Below are positions 10,890 to 21,045 of a stretch of 64,000 bases of DNA, in pieces. This DNA comes from Bettongia penicillata ogilbyi (Eukaryota; Chordata; Mammalia; Diprotodontia; Potoroidae). A program made the position numbers and the translations under genes. Location of the stretch: assembly GCA_023548195.1 (NCBI GenBank), contig JAJHZJ010000578.1, forward strand, positions 212,867 to 276,866, in the 5' to 3' direction. How positions within the stretch are numbered: the stretch's first letter is position 1; the number at the start of each line of letters is the position of its first letter. The notes beneath the pieces are model-generated. The model did no database searches. It had not been told where the DNA came from and saw nothing but the letters and a program-made list of their open reading frames with translations.

Positions 10890-11935
10890 CTTTTCCCTCA
10901 CTCCCTTTTCCAGTTACAGTCTATCAGTCACCAAGTTCTGTCAATTTTTCCTTCATGTCTTTCCTTTCCATTTCTATGGCCATCACCATTCATCACCACA
11001 TCCCTGAAGCACTACACTGGCCTACTACCTAGTCTCACTGCCTATATTCACTTCCTCCTTCATCTTTTACACCATTGACAGATTAACCTCCTAATGCCCT
11101 GCTTTCATCATATGATTCTCCCTCAATCAGTGCCCTTCTAGTCCCTTCAGAATCAAATATAAAATATTTTGGCATTCGAAGTCCTTCATTCAAGGCCCAA
11201 ACATACCTTTTCAGTCTTCTTAAACCTTATAAACTCTTCCCAATTGTGAGGTACTCTTCATGTAACACTGCTCTCCCTGCTGTTTCCTGAATGGTGTAGT
11301 AGATAGAGCACCAGTGCAGGAGTCAGGAGGACCTGAGTTCAAATCTCACCTCAGACACTTGGCACTCACTAACTGTGTGACCTTGGGCAAGTCACTTAAC
11401 CCCAACTGCCTCATCCTGGGTCATCTCCAGTCATCCTGATGATTATCGGTCACTGGATTCAGATAGCTCTGGAGGAGAAGTAAGGCTGGTGATCTGCATA
11501 GCCCTCCCTCTCTCAAAATAAAGTCAAGTGCAAGTCATGTCATTATTTCTCTGATGGCATGGTCTTCTTTGGCAACAAAGGACAAACACACACATACTAT
11601 ACATATTAGCTCTAGGCATTCTTCCTGGCTGTTCCCAATGCCTGGAATGCTCTCCTGACCCATTTTTACTTCTTCAAGTCCTAGATAAAATCCCACCTTC
11701 TACAGGAAGCCTTCCCCAATCCTCAACACTAGGACTTCCCTCTGTTAATTATCTCCAGTATTTTCAATATATAGCTTGATTGTATATAGTTTGCATATTG
11801 TCTCCCCCAATAGACTGTGCATTCCTGGAGGGCAAGGACAATCTTTTGCCCCTCTTTATAACCTCAGTGTTTGGCACAGTGCCTAGCATATAGTATGTGC
11901 TTAATAAATGTCTATTGACTGACTGGTGCTAAAAC
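10890..11935 (+). repeat. L2 LINE 3' region, sense, split by SINE
   Basis: The left part has TCACCAAGTTCTGTCAATTTTTCC and GGCATTCGAAGTCCTTCATTCAAGGCCC. The right part (11596-11935) has TGCCTGGAATGCTCTCCTGACC, TCTACAGGAAGCCTTCCCC and TAGACTGTGCATTCCTGGAGGGC, ending TGTGCTTAATAAATGTCTATTGACTGACTGG. Together these form a continuous L2 3' end interrupted by the SINE at 11285-11595. Confidence 0.85.
11285..11595 (+). mobile_element. Composite tRNA-RTE SINE
   Basis: The tRNA-like head (GTAGATAGAGCACCAGTGCAGGAGTCAGGAGGACCTGAGTTCAAATC) is followed by CTGTGTGACCTTGGGCAAGTCACTTAACC. A body with AGCTCTGGAGGAGAAGTAAGGCTGG and an RTE-like tail GGCATGGTCTTCTTTGGCAACAAAGGAC plus a CA repeat follow. The tail implies mobilisation by an RTE LINE, as known for marsupial SINEs. 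Confidence 0.85.
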
Positions 11936-12079
11936 AAAAACAAAAAACTCTCATCTCTTTATAGAAGTTTTCCCAAACCAGTGATCTTTTCCTTCTCTGA
12001 ACTTTCCTAGCATGATCACCTTTTAAGTATTTATCATACCCTTCACTGTATTGTTAATTTTGTCCTAGATTTTTTTAAA

Positions 12080-12310
12080 ATGGCATTTCACTGGGGCTTC
12101 ATAGTTTGCAAAGTGTCATGCATACAACATCTCATTTGAGCCCCACAACAACCTTGTGAGATAGGAACTAGAGGTGTCTATTTGCATTTTACAGATGAGA
12201 GAATTGAGACTCGGAGATCTAAAATGATCAACCTATGGTCATATGTCATATGAAGTAGAGATAGCTCTATCCCAAATGTTTGATGTTTCTACTCAACCTG
12301 TGATAGAGCC
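12080..12310 (-). repeat. MIR-type CORE-SINE, antisense
   Basis: Order: CATAGTTTGCAAAGTGTCATGC, CATCTCATTTGAGCCCCACAACAACCTTGTGAG, TTTTACAGATGAGAGAATTGAGACTC. The tRNA-like head is badly decayed. Confidence 0.75.
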
Positions 12311-12574
12311 TTCTGAACTCATACTGGACTGATCAGCCACAGTTAGATACACCTTACATTGACCCCAAGTAATGATATAATTTTGGATCTTTTTGAGTAC
12401 AAAGGACAACAACCATAAACCAATAGAGGCAGAATTTAGTTAGGTACTCCAAATACACTATAGCAAATCACTTCTCATAATGCATGCATACTATACTATT
12501 AATTCCTGAAGGAAAAGAACTGTACTTTATATATCTTTGTACTCCCAAAATGACTAGATAGACAGAAAAACAAA

Positions 12575-12840
12575 TAGATAAAAGATTTATTAAGTGCTTA
12601 CTATGTTCCAGGCACTGGAGATGCAAAAATAATAAGTATATTTCTTACTCTCAAGGAGTTTATGTTCAAACATTGAGAAAATAAACCATAAAGAGCAGCT
12701 GGAAACTGAAGGGAGGGGAGGGCCAGGTATCCAGTATGGATAGGGAGTAGGGTGGAGAGTGATCCATAAGAGTTCAGAAAGTCAAGATCATAGGGGCTGG
12801 GACATCTCTCTATAGGGAGTTTGTAGATAGAGACTTACCA
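12575..12840 (-). repeat. L2 LINE 3' end, antisense (left block of split L2)
   Basis: TTTATTAAGTGCTTACTATGTTCCAGGCACTGG is the reverse complement of the L2 3' terminus, followed by CTCAAGGAGTTTATGTTC. This is the 3' end of one antisense L2 whose further pieces are at 13780, 17765 and 18250. Confidence 0.8.
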
Positions 12841-13084
12841 TATCACTGAGTTTGGCTTCATGATGAATACTAGACAAATAGCTTGTTCATTATTGTAATC
12901 TATAGATAATTGTTCATTGATTTGTTAGTGTTATTTCATTGTTTCTGTCCATCTCAAAAATACCTTCCTTGATCACCTAGGCAACAAGGAACCTTTTCTG
13001 AATTTCAATAATACCTTATTGGTATCATTTAACACTGTCATGATATTTCATCTCAGTCAAGGCATATATCCAACACTGGCTTTG

Positions 13085-13400
13085 TGAATGGGGTTAAAGA
13101 ATTTGTAATATATATGTATGTAAATATATGTATACACAAATATGTGTGCATGTATATGTGTGCATACACAAATATGTGTACATGTATATTTACACATACA
13201 CATTCATACACAGACATATACACACAAGCATATATATGCTTGTTTATATAATATATAAAGTTTATATAATGTGTGTATATTTGCATATATAACATATATT
13301 CACACATACACATGCATATATATTTATATATGAGTTTATATAATGTGTGTTTGTATATGATATACACATATAAGTGTGTATCTATATCTACAGTGATAGA
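13085..13400. repeat. TA/TG-rich compound microsatellite
   Basis: Irregular alternating purine-pyrimidine sequence (TATATGTATG, ACACATACAC, GTGTATATTTGC) over about 300 bases. The open frame on the minus strand (13053-13367) is a by-product rich in Tyr, Ile, His and Cys and is not a gene. Confidence 0.85.
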
Positions 13401-13674
13401 TAGAAATGTAGAAAAAGATTAGATATAGATACAGATATGTAAAAGAGGCAGAAGTAGAAGACCTAAGTTCAAAGCTTCATTTTGCTAATTCTGTGTGAAG
13501 AGCAAGTCATTTAATTTCTGTGTTCTCCAGAAAAAAAAATCCTCTGAGATTCTAAATTGTAAAAAAAAAATAAAATAAAATAACCATACTCCAGCACCCT
13601 TGAGTTTCCTTACCTGAGAATCACCTCTACCAATGAAATAATAGAGGTTATATCTCTATTCCTGAGCACAGACA

Positions 13675-13735
13675 TGCACACACACACACATGCATGCATA
13701 TACATATGCACATGCATGTGCACTCCCCAATCCAC
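13675..13735. repeat. CA/CATG microsatellite
   Basis: ACACACACACACATGCATGCATATACATATGC-type simple repeat inside the split L2. Confidence 0.85.
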
Positions 13736-13779
13736 ACATGTGCAAATGTGTGAACAACACAAAGTAGTTAGTCATCAGT

Positions 13780-14065
13780 GTCAAATGATTGGTGCAGCTA
13801 AACAGTGCTGTAGAAGTTCAGGGAAAAGGGAGAAATCAATGTGGGCAGAAGTGGTCAACGTCAAGGAAGGCTTCAGAGTTGATCAGCTGAATCTTGAAGT
13901 ATGAATAAGATTTGACTCAAAGACATTTCTGGAAGAGGGAGTGCCATAAAGGCAGGAATGAAAGCAGAGATAGAAATGAATAAGCAGAGCTCAATCCAAT
14001 GAGCAATCTTTGGTAATAATGCATTAAGTGGTATCCAAGTGACCTGGATGTATTTCAAATGCCGT
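13780..14065 (-). repeat. L2 LINE, antisense (second block of split L2)
   Basis: AAGGAAGGCTTCAGAGTTGATCAGC..AATCTTGAAG and GGAAGAGGGAGTGCCATAAAGGCAGG are the reverse complement of the L2 CCTGAATG..GAATGC..CTTCC region, next in order after the 12575 block. Confidence 0.65.
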
Positions 14066-14352
14066 CTAAGTACTTTCTATTAGATCATGATTGAGTGACC
14101 GGAATGAAGGGAGCCCATTGCCCACTTGTGTGCTGTTCGTTAGCTTTTTCTTTCCTTGACTAAAATCACTACAATTCAAAAAACTAAAAGCTATTTTGTT
14201 TGAGGTATGCTTTCTTACACATTAATATTTTATATCCTTACACATATAATGGCCAATGCCTCAGCGATTTATTTTTTAATATGTGAGTCAGAGGCACAGA
14301 CATTTCATCTGAAGTCATAGTTTCATTGTTGTAATAGAAGGGCTTTCATACT

Positions 14353-17300
14353 AGGAACTAAGATGGTGGACTCAGCAGCAGATCACTGTAACTTTCCCAT
14401 ATTCACCTCTAAACAATCATAAAACAGTAAGCCAAACAAATCCTAGAACAGAAAACTAACAAAAAAATTAGGTGGAATAATCTTTTTGCTGAAGAAACTT
14501 GGAAGATTGGCAAGAAAGGTCAGTCTCATTCATAGGTGAATGGAGTCCAGGTCAGGAAGTTTTCTAGCATGCCAGGAGCAAGAGTCACCTCAGCAAACCA
14601 GCAGGAGATCCTGAGCTCCAGTACAGTAGAACCAGCAAACACCAACACTAAGACCCCATCCCCCATACCTCAGCATAGCAAGGGGAATGAAAAGACTCCA
14701 CTTCCAGGAACAGTAAAATGCTTAAGCAAAGCCCTGGAAAACAGGGAACCTCTAGCGACTCAATCTCCTTGTACTTCACTGTACTCTCTAAGAAAACAGA
14801 GAAAAATCTCACCAGCCTCAGCACATGCCAGATACTAGCATTAAGACTCAAGCTCAGCACTAGGTAAACTATCAGACTCTTACATTCTCCAGCAGCACCA
14901 TTCACCTCCTACCCCACCCCACAACACAGCTCCAGACATAAGGGTCCTCTGGAGGCCTCAGAACAACATCACCGCAGCATCAGGTAAACAGCCAGGGCCT
15001 GCAACCCTGGCACAAGAAGCCTGAGGTAGTGTCCCTTCCACCTCAGGAGTAGAGTCCAAATTTAAAAGAATGGGGAGGGGAAAGATGAACAAAACCAATT
15101 ATCTGAACACAGAAAGTAATTATGGTGAAACTAAAAAGAGAACAACAATGTCAAAATATTTGTGGGCAAAACCCTATAGAAAATGAGAAGGGGGCTCAAG
15201 CCCTCATGGAAGAGCTCAAAAAAAAGCTTAAAAATAATATAAGACAAGTAGAAGAAAAAATTGGAAAAGAAATAAGAGTGATACAAGAAAATTATGAAAT
15301 AAAAGTCAACAACTTGGAAAAAGAAAACAATTTCTTAAAAAGCAGAATTGGCCAAATGGAAAAGGAAGTGTAAAAATTGACTGAGTAAACAATTCCTTAA
15401 AAGTTAGAATTTGGCAAGTGAAAGTTAATGGCTCTAGGAAGCATCAAGAATCAATTGAACAAATACAAAAGAATGAAGAAAGAAATACTTCATGGAAAAA
15501 CAAGTGACCTGAAAAATAGATCCAGGAGAGACAATGTCAGAATTATTGGATAATATGAAAACCATAATCAGAAGGAGGACCTAAATAGCATCTGTAAAGA
15601 AATTATCAAGGGAAGCTGCCTGGAACCAGAGGGGAAAATAGGCATTAAAAGAATCCACCAATCACCTCAGGAAAGAGATTCCAATATAAAAACTCCAAAG
15701 AATATCATAGCCAAATTACAGAGCTATCAGGTCAAGAAAAAATACTGCCAGTAGACAGAAAGAAACATTCAAGTATTTGGAAGCCACAATCAGGATTTCA
15801 CAAGACTGAGCAGCTACAACATTAAAGGATAGAAGGTCATGGAATATGATATTGCAGAAGGCAAAGGAGCTAGAACTATAACCAAGAATCACAACAAAAT
15901 TGAGCATAATACTTCAAGGGATAAAATGGTCATTCAATGAAATAAAAGGATTTCAAGCTTTTATAAGAAGACCAGAATTGAACAAAAAATTTTATCTTCA
16001 ATATTGAAACCCAAGAGAAACCTAAAAGGGTAAAAGAAACCATAAGGGATTCAATGAATCTGAAGTTTTTATATCCCTATATGGGAAGATGATACTTGTA
16101 ATTTAAAAAAAAAAAAACTGTGCCACTAATAGTACATCCAGTAGTAATATACATAGAGAGTATGGGTATAAGATGAATTTGAGGGAATTAAAAAAAAATT
16201 AAAAGATGAGAAAGGAGTATACTGGTTGCAGAAGGAAGTAAAAAGTAGAAAGAAAAAATAATTTCATATGCAGAGGCACAATAAACATATTATAGTGGAG
16301 GGAAAGATGGGAGGGTTGCAATGAGCATTACTTAAACCTTAGTCATATCAATATTGGTTCTAAGAGGAAATAATATTCGCAATCAGTTGAATATAGAAAT
16401 CTACCTTACCTGACAGGAAAGTAGGAGGAGAAGAAATTAAATAAGAGGTGGGGGAAGTGAATGACTGACAGAAAAGAGTGAAGATGGTAGTTAGAAACTA
16501 AACACTCTCAAGGAGGGAAAAGGTGAAGGAGAGAGAGAACAAAAAGGAGAAAATAGGATGCAGGGATATACACAGTAAGTAATTATAACTGTGAATGTGA
16601 ATGAAATGAACTCTCCCATAAAATGGAAGTGGATAGCAGAGTGGATCAAAAATTAGACTACTCATTTCTCAAATATATAAAGAACTCAGTCCAATTTATA
16701 AGATTACATGCCATTTCCCAACTGATAAGTTGTCAATGGATGTGAACAGGCAGTTTTCAGATGAAGAAATCATGATTAGAAATTAGATTAGAGATCTTTT
16801 GATTAGAGAAATGCAAATTAAAACAACTCTGAGGGACTACCTCACACCTACCAGGTTGGGTAATATGAAAAAAAAAGAAAATGATAAATGTTAGAGAAGA
16901 TGTGGGGAAATTGAGACACTAATGCACTGTTGGTGGAGTTGTAAACTGATTCAACCATCGTGGAGAGCAATTTGAGACTATGTCCAAAGGACAACCAAAC
17001 TGCTCATACCCTTTGATCTAGCAACACCACTACTAGGTATGTATCCCAAAGAGACCATGAAAAGGGAAAAGGACCTGCATGTGCAAAAATATCTATAGAA
17101 ATCCTTTTTGTGGGGGCAAAATATTGAAAATTGGGGGAATCTTCTTCAGTTGGGAAATGGCTAAACAGCCGATAGTACATGAATGTAATGGAAAACTATT
17201 GTGCAATAAGAAAAAATGAACAGGAAGATTACATAAAAACCTGGAAAGACTTGTAAGAACTTATGCAAAGTGAAATGAGCAGAACCAGGAAAACATTATA

Positions 17301-17712
17301 CACAGTGTCAACAATGTGTAATGATCAACTATGCATGACTCAGCTCTTCTCAGCAAAACAATGATCCAAGACAAGTACAAAGGACTCATGAAGGAAAATG
17401 CTATCAACATACAGATAGAAAACTGATGGACTCCGAATGCATATCGAATCACACTTTTGTACTTACTTCATTCTTTTTTGTGGGTTTCTCCCTTTTGATC
17501 TGTTTCTTCTTTCGCAATTGTGACTAATATGGAAATATGGTTCATATGATAACACATGTGTAACATATCAAAATGCCTACCATTTTAGGAACATGAAATG
17601 GGAGTGAGGAAGGGAAGGAGGAAGGGAGGAAAATTTAGAACTCAAAATCTTGCTAAAAGGAATGCTAAAAATTATCTTGATGTGTAATTGGAAAAAATGC
17701 TATTAAAATAAA
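14353..17712 (+). mobile_element. L1 LINE lacking most of ORF2 (HAL1-like)
   Basis: It opens with an AAGATGGTGGACTCAGCAGC 5'UTR, then ORF1 (about 15122-16030, broken), then the purine-rich inter-ORF region. The ORF2 start (GTGAATGAAATGAACTCTCCCATAAAATGG) follows. Near 16661 the sequence jumps to the last kilobase: AATGCAAATTAAAAC, TGATCTAGCAACACCACTACTAGG, a MENYCAIRKNEQED-type block, and the 3'UTR to about 17712. Some 2.5-3 kb of ORF2, including the reverse transcriptase, is missing. It is inserted into an antisense L2. Confidence 0.85.
15122..15373 (+). pseudogene. L1 ORF1p coiled-coil remnant
   Basis: An 83-residue frame with ALMEELKKKLKNNIRQVEEKIG and IKVNNLEKENNFLKSRIGQMEKEV. This is the heptad coiled coil of L1 ORF1p, ended by a stop. 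The following sequence still reads as the RRM region (a DLKNRSRRDNVRIIG-like block near 15500-15550) but in shifted frames, so it is dead. Confidence 0.85.
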
Positions 17713-17764
17713 AAAGAAAATGTAAAAAATAGAAATGAATGAACACATTCATAAAAATGGTAAA

Positions 17765-18040
17765 TAAACCCATCTGACGGTAGTAGGACACAGGTGTGGA
17801 AGGCCTTGGATGCCAGGCAGAAATGTTTAGACTCTATACTACAGGAAGACATTAAAGATTCTGTTTGGGGATTTAGGGTTTATTTCATTTTTAGGGCATT
17901 GACATAATAAAAATAGCTTTCAGAGAAGGTTAATCTGACAGCAGTATTCAGGATTAATAGCAAGAGGGCTAACAACTCTCTTGCATTACATTTAAGAAAC
18001 TAATCCCACACTGGAGTAGGGGGTGATACTGTTGTAACAG
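17765..18040 (-). repeat. L2 LINE, antisense (third block of split L2)
   Basis: GTGGAAGGCCTTGGATGCCAGGCAG and AGAAGGTTAATCTGACAGCAG are the antisense of the L2 GGC..ACAAGGCCCT and GCAGCCAGAGTGATC segments. It continues the order of the 12575 and 13780 blocks past the L1 insertion. Confidence 0.7.
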
Positions 18041-18084
18041 AACTCTGAAATGAAACATTCATTTCATATATTCTCTCCTCTCTC

Positions 18085-18087
<3 letters not shown>

Positions 18088-18172
<85 letters not shown>
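18088..18172. repeat. (CT)n microsatellite, ~85 bp
   Basis: An almost perfect dinucleotide run of about 42 units. Both apparent reading frames through it (Ser-Leu plus strand, Arg-Glu minus strand) are artefacts. Confidence 0.98.
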
Positions 18173-18177
<5 letters not shown>

Positions 18178-18249
18178 CTTCCCTCCCTCCCCCCAGTACT
18201 ACAGTAATGGTAAGAAAAAAGAATGCCAGCACATGAATAAGAGGGGAAG

Positions 18250-18560
18250 TAGGAAGATTACTTGCATAGTATAGAGCTAGAGAAAGCAAGGGAACATAAA
18301 AAAGATACTTCTCGTTGCTGCAGTAAGGTCAGGTTAGATGAGACTATGAAAATTGAATTTGGCAAAAAGCAGGTCATTGACGACCTTTGAGAAAGCACTT
18401 TCAGTAGAGTAATGGGGGTCAAAGCTATATTGCAAGGGGTTAGAGAGGGATGGGAAGACAGTTAATGGAAGCCCCAAATGTGGATAATCCACACATTGGA
18501 GTTTGGTCTTAGTGAAAAGAAAGAAATAGAATGGTAGCTAGCTTGGATATCAGGGTCAAG
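18250..18560 (-). repeat. L2 LINE reverse transcriptase region, antisense
   Basis: GAATTTGGCAAAAAGCAGGTCATTGACGACCTTTGAGAAAGCACTTTCAGTAGAGTAATGGGGG is the antisense of the L2 RT-proximal region in other mammals. It is the most 5' block of the split antisense L2. Confidence 0.6.
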
Positions 18561-19239
18561 CAAAAGTGTTCTGTTTTTGTTTGGTTTTTGTTTCATTTAT
18601 TTTGGTTTGTTTCTTTTTACCCAAAAACATGTGGATTCATCTATCTTAAAATGAAGAGACTCTCATCTCCTGGAACGTATCATAGATGTGTATTGCTCTA
18701 TAACAACTAGGTCTCATTATCTTTATTAATCCAATAATATTTTATTATATACATTTAGTTATAATTCAATGCTTCAGTTGATCACTGATGTAAATAATGT
18801 CTCTAATGATGCAGTTTGCAACTCAATCACACCTGCACCTCACCCTGTATAATTCTTTTCCTTGTCCCATTGGAAATCATCTGTAGCAGGTCTACCTGAC
18901 AGGCTTCAAGACTTCCTCTAGGTCTCTTGTAGGCACCAAATGGTTGTTATTCCCTAGTTCTCACCACATCATCATCCCTCCTTCTTTCTCAGACCTCATC
19001 TTTCATGGCATTATTTACACATTCTTTATCTCATTCACTTCTTCATGGGCGGTAAGTTACAGTCTACATATCTCCAACATGTGCTTTGCCATTGCCCTTT
19101 GTATGACCTAAAACTATAAGTCTTCAAACACCACAGTATTCATGTTATGTAACTTTTAGCACTAAGAATGTTTTAAAGAAATTTTTAGGAACAATATCCA
19201 TATTAAAAAGATGAATTTTTGTTTGTTAGAAAATCTTTG
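18561..19239. other. Unassigned DNA
   Basis: No supported feature. It may contain the 3' part of the neighbouring RTE element, but I could not confirm any landmark. Confidence 0.35.
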
Positions 19240-19765
19240 GAGTCATTAAAAACTCTTCTAGTTTCCCAAAGGCAGCTTAACCAGATCTCCAATTTTAGGC
19301 CCAGTTTATTGTCCATATGCATAATCTGTCCAAGATATGGATGGCCAAGATCTAGAGTTTATCTATCTAACTGAATATCATAGTCTGGGTAATAGGCGTT
19401 ATTCATCCACTTGGTTTTTGCTGTGTGAATGGTTAGGTTGACCTTTTCTGAGAGATTAGAGATCTCATTTAGGAGACTCTCCAGTGTCCTTGGCCTTGAT
19501 ATAATCAGGATAAAGTGTACAATATAATCTGTATAAAGTCATCTGTAAATAGAAGGATCAGGAAGATGTTACAGTACACATGGAATCAGTCATCAATTGT
19601 GGATAGCCTTCATGAAAGTAGCAAACACATTTGGCAGATATATATCTCCCAGGTTTGTGTTCCACTTGATATTAATAATCAGAGGACCATCTGAAAAAGT
19701 TATCTCTCTTTTTACAGCTTTCATTGAATCTTACATCATCTTGACACATGCAAATATCTTGTCAA
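19240..19765 (-). pseudogene. RTE-clade reverse transcriptase fragment, antisense
   Basis: Reverse-strand translation, with a few stops, gives the end of an RTE/BovB-type RT. An FTDD box stands where FADD carries the two catalytic aspartates of motif C. A long gap follows to ISQKRSTLTIHTAKTKWMNN (thumb, S-KTK-M motif), then YLGQIMHMDNKLGLKLE, the YLGxxI..D....EI block that follows RT in RTE elements. It is disabled by stops. The right end abuts the hAT element. Confidence 0.7.
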
Positions 19766-19772
19766 AAGACAA

Positions 19773-20307
19773 CAGCAATCCTCAAAGCATGATCAAGGAC
19801 CTGAGACACTCAAAGGGTCTGCAAGGTCAAAATCATTTTCATAATGATACTAATATTTGTCTATCATTATATTCCTCCCTACCTTTTCTAACTACATATC
19901 TGTGTGAGATTGAATACTCCTCATATAGTTCAACCAAAACAACATATCACAGCAGATTGAATGCTGAAGCAGCAATTAGAATCCAGCTGTCTTCTATTAA
20001 GCTGGACATTAGAGATTTGCAAAAATATTTAAACAATGTCAACCTTTCCATAAGATACTTTTCTCTTTTGGAAAACAATTATTTTTCTTAAAATGTAATT
20101 TACACTAAATATTATTGTGTAATGGGTTTATTATGGTTCTTTTAAGTGAATTAATAAATGTTTAAACATCTATTCATTTATTTAAAGTTTTATATTCTAA
20201 TACTGTAAGTATTGATTAATATAACGTACACAGGCAAAGCTTTTTGAGATTTTCAACGATTTTTTATTTGAAACAGGTCCTGAGATCAATGAGTTTGAGA
20301 ACCACTG
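19773..20307 (+). mobile_element. hAT (Charlie-like) transposon, internally deleted
   Basis: The left end CAGCAATCCTCAAAGCATGATC and right end GTTTGAGAACCACTG match the hAT CAGTGGTTCTCAAA inverted ends. Between them are AGGGTCTGCAAGGTCAAAATCATTTTCATAATGATACTAA, typical of Charlie-type 5' ends, and the tail of the transposase. Most of the transposase gene is missing. No clear 8-bp TSD was found. Confidence 0.75.
19850..20091 (+). pseudogene. hAT transposase C-terminal (hATC) remnant
   Basis: The open frame gives LYSSLPFLTTYLCEIEYSSYSSTKTTYHSRLNAEAAIRIQLSSIKLDI. This matches the hAT dimerisation domain pattern: P-x-T-x-x-C-E, then SxxSxxKTxxRxRL, then AxxLRxxLSxxxPDI. It is the end of the transposase only. 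The N-terminal BED and catalytic regions are absent, so it cannot transpose. The frame is open for about 97 codons, which is long for neutral decay but not proof of use. Confidence 0.8.
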
Positions 20308-20419
20308 CTCTACAGATTCAAATGTATTTTTAAGTCAACAAACACAGTAGTAGTTCATATGCCTTCTACATGAAGCCACCTACTTCCACCACCCTTTACA
20401 TAAAGACTTGTCTTCTTAA

Positions 20420-20620
20420 TTGCCTGTCACTCTCCAAAAGACCATGTATCTATTTTGCATCTATTTTTAACATATCTTCATATGTCTTACCTATAGAATG
20501 GAAGTTCCCTGAGGATAGATATTATTTCACCTTTTTTCTTTTTATGTGTTAGAGGGAGGCTCACATATTCTCACACTGAACCTTGGCACTTAGACACTTG
20601 ATAAATTCATGTTAATTGAT
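20420..20620 (+). repeat. L2 3' end
   Basis: CTTACCTATAGAATGGAAGTTCCCTGAGGATAG, a T-rich interval, then a CTTGGCACTTAGACACTTGATAAATTCATGTTAATTGA end, in L2 order. Confidence 0.6.
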
Positions 20621-20859
20621 TGTATCCTTAACACCATTCAGTTATAAAGCAGTGACTGTAAATATGTGGCCTGTAATAAAGCATGTTTTACAAATTTCTT
20701 TCTTTCTCAGGCTTTTAAGGGTATCTGCAATACGTTTGTTGATAATTTTAGCAGTAATTGGTAAGCAGGCATAGGTGCCAATATTTATTAATATTTTTGA
20801 GAGTGTATCTAGATTTAACAATGTAATAATGATAAAATACAACAAATCACTGTAGGCTT

Positions 20860-21045
20860 TTAAAGAACTTAATATACATTGCCTTCTTACATTCTCATAA
20901 TCACCCTAGAATGTATATAGGGAAAATAGTATTATCCTCATTTGAATGATGAGGAAACTGAGGCTCGGATAGAATGTGTGAATTGTCCAAGGTAACATAT
21001 CTAGTAACTATGGCAGAATGGAATTCTAAAATCTAGTTCTGGAGA
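20860..21045 (-). repeat. MIR-type CORE-SINE, antisense
   Basis: ATTCTCATAATCACCCTAGAATG, TTATCCTCATTTGAATGATGAGGAAACTGAGGCTCGG, then a decayed head. The GAGGAAACTGAGGC core is the main evidence. Confidence 0.75.

Noticed and set aside
13053..13367. 104-codon minus-strand frame
   Set aside because: TA/TG microsatellite translation.
18050..18289. Open frames on both strands over the CT repeat
   Set aside because: Ser-Leu and Arg-Glu runs are direct translations of (CT)n; not genes.
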